This document shows positions 51,877 through 59,781 of a DNA stretch of 64,000 nucleotides, piece after piece; the stretch's first letter is position 1; each line of letters begins with the position of its first letter. Source of the stretch: Actinomyces oris (lineage in GTDB: Bacteria; Actinomycetota; Actinomycetes; Actinomycetales; Actinomycetaceae); contig NZ_MSKS01000006.1 in NCBI RefSeq assembly GCF_001937445.1, positions 1 to 64,000 on the forward strand, in the 5' to 3' direction. Position numbers and translations under genes: made by a program. The notes under the pieces are model-generated. The model saw only the letters and a list, made by a program, of their open reading frames with translations. It was not told the DNA's origin and did no database searches.

Positions 51877-52779
51877 ATGATAGAGCCGAATCATCTGGAC
51901 CCCAGTGCCGCGCACCGCTCCCACTTCGCCGACAACCGCGCCAACTGGGACGACCGCGCTACCCTTCACGAGGCCTCTGGCTACGGCATCGCCGAGCTCC
52001 TCGCCTCGCCCACAGCGCTCACGAAAGACGTCACCGATGACCTGGGACGTCTGGGGGATATAAGCGGCCTCGACGTCATCCATCTCCAGTGCCACCTGGG
52101 GCTCGATACCATCAGCTTGGCCCGGCTGGGAGCGCGACGCGTCGTCGGCCTCGACATGTCCCCGCGCTCGTTGAAGCGGGCCCGGGAGCTGGCACGTCGG
52201 GCCGAGGCCCGCATCGAGCTGGTCGAGGCCAACGTCTATGCGGCCCGTGAGGTTGTGACCGGTGACTTCGACCTGGTCTACACCACGCTGGGCGTCCTGT
52301 GCTGGTTGCCTGACATCGACGCCTGGGCGCGTGTTGTGGCCTGCCTGCTGCGCCCCGGCGGACGCCTTATTCTGCGTGACGACCACCCCGCCTTCATGGC
52401 TGTGGGAGACGACACCTCCCACGGGCTCACCCTCCATGAGCCCTACTTTCAGAGGCACGAGCCCATGACCTGGGAGAATGAAGGCTCCTACGTGGAGACG
52501 CCCGAAGGCGCAGCGCCGATCGCCCACACCCGCAGCCACCAGTGGAACCACGCGGTGGGGGAGATCCTTACCGCGCTGCTGGGGGCGGGCCTCGTCCTGG
52601 AGGAGGTGAGCGAGACCCGTGTGAGTGCCTGGCGCCGCTGGCCCGACCTCATGGGGCCCTGCGAGGAGGGCTACCGCTTCACCGACCCGGCGATGCGCGA
52701 CATGCTGCCTCTCCAGCTGGTCGTTGTCGCCCGCCGGCCGGCCATGACCAGCTCGTCGAGCTCATCGAAGATGCCTTGA
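51877..52779 (+). CDS. Class I SAM-dependent methyltransferase
   Basis: A 300-residue methyltransferase. Motif I is unusual, HLQCHLGLDTISLARLGA, followed by VVGLDMSPRSLKRARELA (motif II) and VYTTLGVLCWLPDIDAWARVVACLLRPGGRLILRD. This matches a bacterial small-molecule methyltransferase family. The natural end appears to be LQLVVVARRP; the last 12 residues (a Ser run) are translated from DNA that is, on the other strand, the end of a truncated RHH antitoxin reading frame. The 3' end has therefore probably been changed by a recombination near 52740. The substrate is unknown. Confidence 0.82.
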   Translation: MIEPNHLDPSAAHRSHFADNRANWDDRATLHEASGYGIAELLASPTALTKDVTDDLGRLGDISGLDVIHLQCHLGLDTISLARLGARRVVGLDMSPRSLKRARELARRAEARIELVEANVYAAREVVTGDFDLVYTTLGVLCWLPDIDAWARVVACLLRPGGRLILRDDHPAFMAVGDDTSHGLTLHEPYFQRHEPMTWENEGSYVETPEGAAPIAHTRSHQWNHAVGEILTALLGAGLVLEEVSETRVSAWRRWPDLMGPCEEGYRFTDPAMRDMLPLQLVVVARRPAMTSSSSSSKMP

Positions 52780-52943
52780 CGCTCCAGGACTCCCGCGCCG
52801 TTGACGGCTGCCTGCCGGTGCATTTCTCTTTCAGGTGCCTGAGTCACGAGCGCGGCGCGGCTCAAAACCCGTCCATCGGAGACGGCCTCGTCGAGAAAAG
52901 AGACCAAGTCGCCGGGAAGCCTGACGGTGATCTGCGCAGACAC
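52671..52943 (-). pseudogene. Truncated ribbon-helix-helix (CopG/ParD-type) antitoxin remnant
   Basis: From the GTG at 52943 the frame encodes SAQITVRLPGDLVSFLDEAVSDG, then SRAALVTQAPEREMHRQ, which is the RHH DNA-binding domain of actinobacterial antitoxins, and LDELV near residue 67. It then runs into the antisense of the methyltransferase 3' end from about 52740 and stops at 52671. No toxin gene (MazF/PemK or other) follows. The family normally ends soon after the LDELV helix, so the C-terminus is foreign. It is likely a decayed toxin-antitoxin remnant. The rest of 52780-53129 shows nothing further. Confidence 0.6.
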
Positions 52944-53129
52944 ACGATCATGGTGACGAAGGAGGCGTATCCCATATCGGGATGTTGCGAGGGGGCAGCG
53001 GTTGGCAGGAGAAAACGCTGGATATCTGTCAGGCACTCATCGGTTCCGGACGGGCTGTGGATGATAACCTTCGCATCGGATCAAGTGCCTCCGGGCATCC
53101 GTATCAGCGTCATCTTTGAAGGTGAAACC

Positions 53130-54269
53130 ATGAGCGACGTCAACTCTCAGGACCTCTCTCAAGAGATTCTGGCTTCGCCGGCCAAGGCATCGATCTTCCT
53201 CACGGTGACCGTACGGAGTGGGGGCGAGTCCCCGGTCATCGCTCTGCTGACCGATGTGTCCGGGCTGACCCGGGCCGTTGGTTTCCGCTACCCCGAGACG
53301 ATGCTCAGCTGCGTCGTCGGTATTGGGGCAGGCATGTGGGACCGTCTCTTCGACGTGCCTCGGCCTGAGTATCTGCACGACTTCGAGGCACTTCAGGGAG
53401 GAAAGCACAGTGCCCCCTCGACGCTGGGAGACCTGTTCTTCCACCTGCGTGCCTCAACTCTCGACATGTGCTTCGAGCTGGCGCGCCAGATCATGCGCCG
53501 ACTGGGCTCTGCGGTCAGTACCTACGATGAGGTTCACGCCTTCCGCTACCTCGATAATCGAGACCCTCTGGGCTTCGTCGACGGTACTGAGAGCCCGCGG
53601 GGCCAGGCGGCCGTTGCCGCCGCGCTCATCAACGAGGGTGCTTGGGCGGGCGGCAGCTACATCATTGAGCAGAAGTACGTCCACAACCTCACCGCCTGGG
53701 ACTCATTGAGCGTCGAGGAGCAGGAACACGTCATCGGCCGCACCAAGCTCGATGACACCCAGCTCCCTGACGACGAGCAGCCCACCAACAGCCACGTCAC
53801 CATGAACACCATTGAGGACGCCGACGGCAACGAGCTCCAGATCGTGCGTGACAATCTCGCCTTCGGTGAGGCCTCCGGGGAGCAGGGCACGTTCTTCATG
53901 AGCTACGCCGCAGACCCACGCGTCACCGAGCTCATGCTCCGGCGCATGTTCCTGGGAGAGCCCGAGGGCAACTACGACCGCATCCTCGACTTCTCCACGC
54001 CTCTGACAGGATGTCTCTTCTTCGCTCCGCCGGCCGCCTTCCTCGACGACGCCGACCAGTACGCGAAGCCTTCTGTCCGACCTGAGGCCGGACCGCAGGA
54101 CCCGACCCAGCCTGCCACTGAGCTGAGCGCCGCCAAGGACCTAGGGCTCAACGCATCGTCTGAGGCGCCGCGTGACCAGACACCAGATGACCACAGCAAC
54201 GGTGCGGGTTCCACTGCCGCACCGTCCGACGGATCCCTTGGGATCGGAAACCTGAAAGGCCGAGTATGA
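53130..54269 (+). CDS. Dye-decolorizing peroxidase, encapsulin cargo
   Basis: A 379-residue DyP-type haem peroxidase. The GxxDG motif GFVDG is at about residues 148-152 (distal Asp151), the proximal haem His is in NSHVTMN near residue 222, and the distal Arg is in the LMLRRMF segment. The core ends near residue 315. A 60-residue flexible Pro/Ala/Asp-rich linker then leads to the terminal DGSLGIGNLKG, which matches the encapsulin cargo-loading peptide. GAAGGTG precedes the ATG. The shell gene overlaps by 4 bases, so the enzyme is packaged in the compartment made by its neighbour. Confidence 0.93.
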   Translation: MSDVNSQDLSQEILASPAKASIFLTVTVRSGGESPVIALLTDVSGLTRAVGFRYPETMLSCVVGIGAGMWDRLFDVPRPEYLHDFEALQGGKHSAPSTLGDLFFHLRASTLDMCFELARQIMRRLGSAVSTYDEVHAFRYLDNRDPLGFVDGTESPRGQAAVAAALINEGAWAGGSYIIEQKYVHNLTAWDSLSVEEQEHVIGRTKLDDTQLPDDEQPTNSHVTMNTIEDADGNELQIVRDNLAFGEASGEQGTFFMSYAADPRVTELMLRRMFLGEPEGNYDRILDFSTPLTGCLFFAPPAAFLDDADQYAKPSVRPEAGPQDPTQPATELSAAKDLGLNASSEAPRDQTPDDHSNGAGSTAAPSDGSLGIGNLKGRV

Positions 54270-55060
54270 ACAATCTGCATCGACAGCTCGCCCCCATCTC
54301 CGAGGCCGCCTGGAGTGAGATCGACCAAGAGGCGCGACGCACCTTCATCCGCTGGATCGCTGGACGACGCGTCGTCGACGTGGTCGGACCCGACGGAGAG
54401 GACCTTGCGGCAGTACGCACCGGTCACCAGGTACGCGTGGACACCCCCTTCGAAGGTGTCCAGGCCCACCAGCGTCAGGTCCGCCAGATCGTCGAGCTGA
54501 GGGTTCCCTTCCGGGTCAGTCGCGAGGCCGTCGACGCCGTCGACCGGGGAGCCCAGGACTCCGACTGGCAACCCGTGAAGGACGCTGTTGCTCAGATCGC
54601 CAGAGCCGAGGACGGCATTGTCTTCGACGGGCTGGCGAGCGCGGGCATTGAGGGGCTGGTTCCCTCAAGCTCCAACCCTGCCGTATCGCTCCCACAGCCG
54701 AAGGACCTTCCTGACGCCGTTGCTGCTGCCCTCAAGGAGCTCCGCCTCGCCGGAGTCGAAGGCCCCTACGCCCTCCTGCTCTCCGCCGAGCTGTGGACCG
54801 CCGTCGCGGAGACCACTGACGACGGTTACCCCATCCGCAAGCACATCGATCGTCTCCTGGATGGTGAGGTCCTGTGGGCTCCCGCCATTCAGGACGCTGT
54901 CCTGCTGAGCACGCGGGGCGGCGACTACGAGCTGCACCTCGGTCAGGACCTCTCCATCGGATATCTCTCACACGATGCCGAGTCGATTGAGCTCTATCTC
55001 CAAGAGACGCTCACTTTCCTCCCTTACACCTCTGAGGCGAGTGTCGTGCTGACGCACTGA
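54266..55060 (+). CDS. Family 1 encapsulin shell protein
   Basis: A 264-residue HK97-fold shell protein (linocin M18-like). Characteristic blocks are NNLHRQLAPISEAAWSEIDQEA at the N-terminus, GRRVVDVVGP, the E-loop region RVDTPFEGVQAHQRQVRQIVELRVPFRVSREAVDAVDRG, EDGIVFDG, and the C-terminal QDLSIGYLSHDAESIELYLQETLTFLPYTSEASVVL. Sixty copies would form a small capsule around the DyP peroxidase. The start ATG overlaps the DyP stop (ATGA), a fixed arrangement for this module. Complete and standard in length. Confidence 0.95.
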   Translation: MNNLHRQLAPISEAAWSEIDQEARRTFIRWIAGRRVVDVVGPDGEDLAAVRTGHQVRVDTPFEGVQAHQRQVRQIVELRVPFRVSREAVDAVDRGAQDSDWQPVKDAVAQIARAEDGIVFDGLASAGIEGLVPSSSNPAVSLPQPKDLPDAVAAALKELRLAGVEGPYALLLSAELWTAVAETTDDGYPIRKHIDRLLDGEVLWAPAIQDAVLLSTRGGDYELHLGQDLSIGYLSHDAESIELYLQETLTFLPYTSEASVVLTH

Positions 55061-55077
55061 GGTCGCCCACTGGGTCC

Positions 55078-55083
55078 TACACT
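55078..55083 (+). promoter_or_regulatory. -10 of a probable leaderless promoter for the trmI-pup operon
   Basis: TACACT ends 7 bases before the trmI ATG at 55091, and no Shine-Dalgarno is visible. It would drive the operon from trmI to hisF. Confidence 0.4.
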
Positions 55084-55090
55084 CGCCCTG

Positions 55091-56182
55091 ATGAGCGAGC
55101 AGACTGAGCACACGGTGAACTCACCCACGGAGTCCTCCCAGCGCCCCGCTCCCCAGGAGATCCTGGGGCAGGCCGGTCGCCGTGGCCCCTTCCGCTACGG
55201 CGAACGCATCCAGGTCACCGACACCAAGGGCCGCAAGAACACCTTTCTGCTCGACCCCCACGGCTACTTCCAGTCCGTGCGCGGCTCCTTCCACCACCGA
55301 GACGTCGTCGGCATGGACGAGGGCAGCGTCATCGAGACCGACACCGGCCACGAGCTGCTCCTGCTGCGCCCGCTCCTGGCCGACTACGTCCTGTCCATGC
55401 CCCGCGGCGCGCAGGTGGTCTACCCCAAGGACTCCGGTCAGGTCATCGCCCTGGGCGACATCTTCCCCGGCGCCCGCGTCCTGGAGGCCGGCGTCGGCTC
55501 GGGGGCCCTCACCATGAACCTGCTCTCCGCCATCGGGGAGGGCGGCCACCTGCTGTCCATCGAGCGTCGTGAGGACTTCGCCCGGATCGCCGCCTCCAAC
55601 GTCGACGCCTGGTTCGGCCGCCACCATCCCGCCTGGGAGCTGCGCACCGGGGACTTCGCCGACGTCGTCGCCGCCCGGGTGGAACCCGGCAGCATCGACC
55701 GGGTGGTCCTGGACATGCTCGCCCCCTGGGAGAACGTCGAGGCCGCTTCCCAAGCCCTGGCCCCGGGCGGACTCTTCCTGGCCTACGTGGCCACCGTCAC
55801 CCAGCTCTCCCGCACCGTGGAGGCCCTGCGCCACAGCGGCCTGTTCACCGAGCCCGAGTCCTGGGAGTCCATGGTGCGCACCTGGAACGTCGACGGACTC
55901 GCCGTGCGCCCCGACCACCGCATGGTGGCGCACACCGGCTTCCTGCTGACCGCCCGTCGCATGGCCGCAGGCTCCCGGCCCCTGACCCGCAAGCGCCCGC
56001 CCGCCCGCGGCGCCTACGACGAGGGCGGCTACTGGCTGCCCGACGACGTCAAGGAGCGCACCAGCACCGACAAGAAGGTCCGCCGCGTTCTGCGTGACTG
56101 CCAGGCCAAGCAGCCCTCCGACGCCACACCCGTTCTCAGCGGGAGCGCGGACGACGACCAGGACGGCACTGACCATGTCTGA
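55091..56182 (+). CDS. trmI: tRNA (adenine-N1)-methyltransferase TrmI
   Basis: A 363-residue m1A58 tRNA methyltransferase. An N-terminal beta domain (YGERIQVTDTKGRKNTFLLDPHGYFQSVRG ... HHRDVVGMDEGSVIET) precedes the Rossmann domain with GARVLEAGVGSGALTMNLLSAIGEGG (SAM motif I), LSIERREDFARIA and VVLDMLAPWENVEAASQALAPGGLFLAY. A charged C-terminal extension of about 70 residues follows. In actinobacteria trmI lies just upstream of arc, as here (8-base overlap). Confidence 0.93.
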   Translation: MSEQTEHTVNSPTESSQRPAPQEILGQAGRRGPFRYGERIQVTDTKGRKNTFLLDPHGYFQSVRGSFHHRDVVGMDEGSVIETDTGHELLLLRPLLADYVLSMPRGAQVVYPKDSGQVIALGDIFPGARVLEAGVGSGALTMNLLSAIGEGGHLLSIERREDFARIAASNVDAWFGRHHPAWELRTGDFADVVAARVEPGSIDRVVLDMLAPWENVEAASQALAPGGLFLAYVATVTQLSRTVEALRHSGLFTEPESWESMVRTWNVDGLAVRPDHRMVAHTGFLLTARRMAAGSRPLTRKRPPARGAYDEGGYWLPDDVKERTSTDKKVRRVLRDCQAKQPSDATPVLSGSADDDQDGTDHV

Positions 56183-57869
56183 GACGACTGCCGCCGACGC
56201 CGGTACACCCCAGCCACTGGGGATGCCTGCTGCGGACTTCACCAGCCACCAGCTGCGTGAGGCCCGCGCCCAGGCCGTCAGCCTGGCGGCCAAGAACGAG
56301 CGCCTGGTGGCCGCTCTGGGCACCGCCCGCGAGCGCATCACCGAGCTCGGACAACAGCTCGACGCTGTCACTCACCCCCCGGTCACGCTGGGACTGCTCA
56401 CCGGCCGTCCCCGCACAAGGGGCACCGTAGGTGACACTGACGACGCCGCCCGGCCCCGCGAGGTCGCCGTGAGCCTGTCCGGCCGCCAGATGCTCCTGCA
56501 CGTCCACCCCGGCGTCGATGACACCGAGCTGCAGGTCGGGCGGCTCGTGGCCGTCAACGACCAGATGCTCGTCGTCGCCACCCTCCCCGAGCCGTGCACC
56601 GGTGAGGCCGTCACCCTGGAGGAGAGGCTCGATGACGCCCGGGTCCTGGTGACCACCGGCGCAGGAGGCACCCGGATCCTCACCCTGTCCTCGGCTCTTC
56701 GTCGCATCTCCGAGGCCGGCGAGGGGCTCAAACCCGGCGACACCCTGGCCGCCGACCTGCGCGCCGACGTCGCCACGACTCTCATCGAGCGCACCAGTGT
56801 CGAGCAGCTGGTCGTCGCCGAAACGCCCGACGTCTCCTGGTCGGACATCGGGGGTCTGGGCCCGCAGATCGAGCAGATCCGCGATGCTCTCGAGCTGCCC
56901 TTCACCCACCCCGAGCTGTTCCACGCCTACGGCCTGCGCGCCCCCAAGGGGCTGTTGCTCTACGGCCCGCCCGGCTGCGGCAAGACCCTCATCGCCAAGG
57001 CCGTGGCCACCTCGCTGGCCGGCTCTCCCAGCGCCTGCGGCGTCACAGGGCGCTCGGCGGCGTTCCTCAACATCAAGGGTCCTGAGCTGCTGAGCAAGTT
57101 CGTCGGTGAGACCGAGCGCCAGATCCGCGCCATCTTCGACCAGGCCCGCAAGGCCGCTGCCGAGGACCGGCCGGTGGTCATCTTCTTCGACGAGATGGAG
57201 GCCCTCTTCCGTACCCGCGGCACCGGCGTGTCCTCCGACGTCGAGACCATGATCGTGCCCCAGGTCCTGGCGGAGATCGACGGCGTGGAGTCCCTGCGCA
57301 ACGTCGTCATCATCGGGGCCTCCAACCGGGAGGACATGATCGACCCCGCCATCCTGCGCCCCGGGCGCCTGGACGTGAAGATCCGCATCAACCGGCCCGA
57401 TGCGGCCGCTGCCGAGGAGATCCTCGCCCGGCACCTCACCGCCGACCTGCCCCTGGCCCCGGCCGAGGTCGCGGCCCACGGGGGAGACCACGAGGCCACC
57501 GCCGCCTCCTTGCGCCGCGTCGTCGTCGAGGCCCTCTACGCCCGCAACGACGCCACCGCCGTCCTGGAGATCACCGAGGCCCACGCGGCCGGCGGCACCT
57601 CCACCCGCGTCCTTCACCTGGCCGACCTCACCAGCGGCGCCATGCTGGCCGCCATCGTCTCGCGCGCCAAGACCGCCTCCATCAAGGATGAGCTCGCCGG
57701 GGGAGCGGGCGGGCTGAGCGCAGCCAGGCTCCGCTTGGCCGTCGAGAGCGAGGCGCGGCAGAACGAGGAGATCACTGGCGCCACCACCCCCGAGGGGTGG
57801 GCCCGGCTCATCGGCACCCGCACCTCGCAGATCCTCAGCGTGCGCAGACTCGGCAAGGAGAGCACATGA
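56175..57869 (+). CDS. arc: Proteasome-associated-type AAA+ ATPase (Arc/Mpa)
   Basis: A 564-residue AAA ATPase. An N-terminal coiled coil (about residues 22-65) is the Pup-binding element. Two OB-like domains follow, then the AAA module with Walker A GPPGCGKT at residues 264-271, Walker B VVIFFDEMEAL near 340, and FLNIKGPELLSKFVGETERQIRAIF. The protein ends RRLGKEST and lacks the Gln-Tyr-Leu tail by which Mpa docks on the 20S proteasome. With no proteasome genes near, it probably unfolds pupylated proteins without a peptidase. The ATG 56175 lies inside the end of trmI. Confidence 0.93.
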   Translation: MSETTAADAGTPQPLGMPAADFTSHQLREARAQAVSLAAKNERLVAALGTARERITELGQQLDAVTHPPVTLGLLTGRPRTRGTVGDTDDAARPREVAVSLSGRQMLLHVHPGVDDTELQVGRLVAVNDQMLVVATLPEPCTGEAVTLEERLDDARVLVTTGAGGTRILTLSSALRRISEAGEGLKPGDTLAADLRADVATTLIERTSVEQLVVAETPDVSWSDIGGLGPQIEQIRDALELPFTHPELFHAYGLRAPKGLLLYGPPGCGKTLIAKAVATSLAGSPSACGVTGRSAAFLNIKGPELLSKFVGETERQIRAIFDQARKAAAEDRPVVIFFDEMEALFRTRGTGVSSDVETMIVPQVLAEIDGVESLRNVVIIGASNREDMIDPAILRPGRLDVKIRINRPDAAAAEEILARHLTADLPLAPAEVAAHGGDHEATAASLRRVVVEALYARNDATAVLEITEAHAAGGTSTRVLHLADLTSGAMLAAIVSRAKTASIKDELAGGAGGLSAARLRLAVESEARQNEEITGATTPEGWARLIGTRTSQILSVRRLGKEST

Positions 57870-59506
57870 ACGACGTCGGCTTTCAGCCCGGCCCGGTGAC
57901 GCGACCCGTCGGCCTGGAGACCGAGTTCGGGGTCCTGCGTCCGGGCGACGCCTACGCCAACCCCGTGGTCCTGTCCACCCGGGCGGTGGAGGCCTACAGC
58001 GTCGGCGCCGGTGTGCCCACGGCGCGGTGGGACTACGAGGGCGAGGATCCTCTGGCCGATCTGCGTGGCGGCAGGCTTCGGCGTTCCGCCGCCCACCCCA
58101 GCCAGCTCACCGACGACCCCGCACGCCCGGCGCCGTCAGGTGACGTTCCGCCGGCTCCCTGGGGGTCGCGCGCCCGCCCCAGTGCCGCCGAGGCGGCCCT
58201 GCCCCGGGCCACGACGGCGGTCCTGGTCAACGGCGCCCGCTTCTACGTGGATCACGCCCACCCCGAGTACTCCTCACCCGAGGTCCTCACCCCTCGCGAC
58301 GCCCTGATCTGGGATCGTGCCGGTGAGGTGGTCGCCCGGCGCGCCATGAAGGCCCTGGATGAAGGTAGCGCCGATGCGCCGGCGCAGATCGTCCTGTACA
58401 AGAACAATGTGGACGGCAAGGGTGCGGCCTACGGTTCCCACGAGAACTACCTCGTGCGGCGCGACGTGCCCTTCGAGGCGCTGGCCGAGGTCCTCACCCC
58501 TTTCCTCGTCACCAGGCCCGTCCTCGTAGGCTCCGGCCGGGTCGGCATCGGACAGCGCAGTGAACGCCCCGGATTCCAGATCAGTCAGCGCGCCGACTAC
58601 GTCGAGTCCGAGATCGGCCTGCAGACCACCTTCAACCGCCCCATCATCAACACCCGCGACGAGCCGCACGCCGACAACGCCCGCTGGCGCCGTCTTCACG
58701 TCATCAACGGGGACGCCAACCGCTTCGACGTTCCCATCTACCTCAAGATCGCCACCACCGACCTGCTCCTGTGGTTCCTGGAGCAGGCGTACACCGAGGG
58801 CTCCGACCGGTTCACGGAGGCTCTGACCCGTCTCAGGCGCCTGACCATCATCGGTGACCCCGTCGAGGAGCACTGGGCACTCTCTCACGACCCCACCCTC
58901 TCCCACGAGCTGCGCACCCAGTCCGGGTCCATGACCGCCCTGGCGATTCAACGCGCCTTCCTCGATGCCATCAGCCCAGCCGTCACACGTGTGGAAAACG
59001 CTCAGGCCCATCGCGCCCTGGCTCTGTGGAGGCAGGTCCTCGACGCTCTGGAGCAGTGGCGCCACGACGGAGCCGGCCCGGCCGCCCAGATGGTGGAGTG
59101 GGTCGCCAAGTACGAGCTCTGTGAGGGACTGCGCCGCAGGTCGGGAACCGGCTGGGACGATCCTCGTCTGGCGGCTCTCGACATCCAGTGGGCCGATCTG
59201 CGCCCGGGGCGATCCGTCGTCGACAGGCTCGACGCCGCCGGCAGGATCCACCGGTTGGCCTCCGAGGCAGAGATCCAGCGCGCGGCCGACACACCACCCG
59301 AGGGCACACGTGCCGCCATCCGGGGAGCCGCCATCCGCCGCCACCCGCAGATCGTGGGTGCCTCCTGGACCTGCCTCCTCCTCGACGTTCCGGGCGCCCC
59401 CGAGCTGGCGCGTCTGCGCCTGCCCGACGACGTGGTCGTCGGCCCCGATGAGACGGCGACCATCCTGGAGGAAATTGGTCGCCGGGCAGAACCTGAGAGA
59501 CACTGA
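57866..59506 (+). CDS. dop: Pup deamidase/depupylase
   Basis: A 546-residue glutamine-synthetase-like enzyme that converts the C-terminal Gln of Pup to Glu and removes Pup from substrates. The active-site start is RPVGLETEFGV. The long insertion between about residues 60 and 110 (AAHPSQLTDDPARP ... RPSAAEAAL) is the Dop loop that separates Dop from PafA. YVDHAHPEYSSPE, YKNNVDGKGAAYGSHENYL and INTRDEPHADNARWRRLHVINGD are conserved blocks. Overlaps arc by 4 bases. Confidence 0.95.
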   Translation: MNDVGFQPGPVTRPVGLETEFGVLRPGDAYANPVVLSTRAVEAYSVGAGVPTARWDYEGEDPLADLRGGRLRRSAAHPSQLTDDPARPAPSGDVPPAPWGSRARPSAAEAALPRATTAVLVNGARFYVDHAHPEYSSPEVLTPRDALIWDRAGEVVARRAMKALDEGSADAPAQIVLYKNNVDGKGAAYGSHENYLVRRDVPFEALAEVLTPFLVTRPVLVGSGRVGIGQRSERPGFQISQRADYVESEIGLQTTFNRPIINTRDEPHADNARWRRLHVINGDANRFDVPIYLKIATTDLLLWFLEQAYTEGSDRFTEALTRLRRLTIIGDPVEEHWALSHDPTLSHELRTQSGSMTALAIQRAFLDAISPAVTRVENAQAHRALALWRQVLDALEQWRHDGAGPAAQMVEWVAKYELCEGLRRRSGTGWDDPRLAALDIQWADLRPGRSVVDRLDAAGRIHRLASEAEIQRAADTPPEGTRAAIRGAAIRRHPQIVGASWTCLLLDVPGAPELARLRLPDDVVVGPDETATILEEIGRRAEPERH

Positions 59507-59565
59507 GCCTTGCAGCACGCTCACCAGCGGTGCGCAGCTGGGCAGGACGAGTGAAGGAGCAGCAC

Positions 59566-59781
59566 ATGACGCCGCAGCACGCCAGTCAGTCCCATGGGCA
59601 GGTCCGTCACGGCGGTGTCGAGACCACCGCAGCGGACACTGACCAGGCGATCAGCGCCGGGACATCGGCGTCGGCCGGGCAGGCCAGTGACGTTGACAGC
59701 ATCCTCGATGAGATCGACTCGGTCATTGAGACCAACGCCGCAGCCTTCGTCCAGGGCTTCGTCCAGAAGGGCGGCCAGTGA
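59566..59781 (+). CDS. pup: Prokaryotic ubiquitin-like protein Pup
   Basis: A 71-residue disordered protein ending Phe-Val-Gln-Lys-Gly-Gly-Gln. The final Gln requires deamidation by Dop before ligation by PafA. The conserved C-terminal helix DVDSILDEIDSVIETNAAAFVQGFVQ binds the Arc coiled coil. GAAGGAG lies just before the ATG. It is 59 bases after dop and overlaps pafA by 4 bases, with no prcB/prcA between. Confidence 0.97.
   Translation: MTPQHASQSHGQVRHGGVETTAADTDQAISAGTSASAGQASDVDSILDEIDSVIETNAAAFVQGFVQKGGQ

Noticed and set aside
56136-57617. 493-codon minus-strand frame, and similar at 58274-59524
   Set aside because: Both are antisense to arc and dop and lack any recognisable domain.
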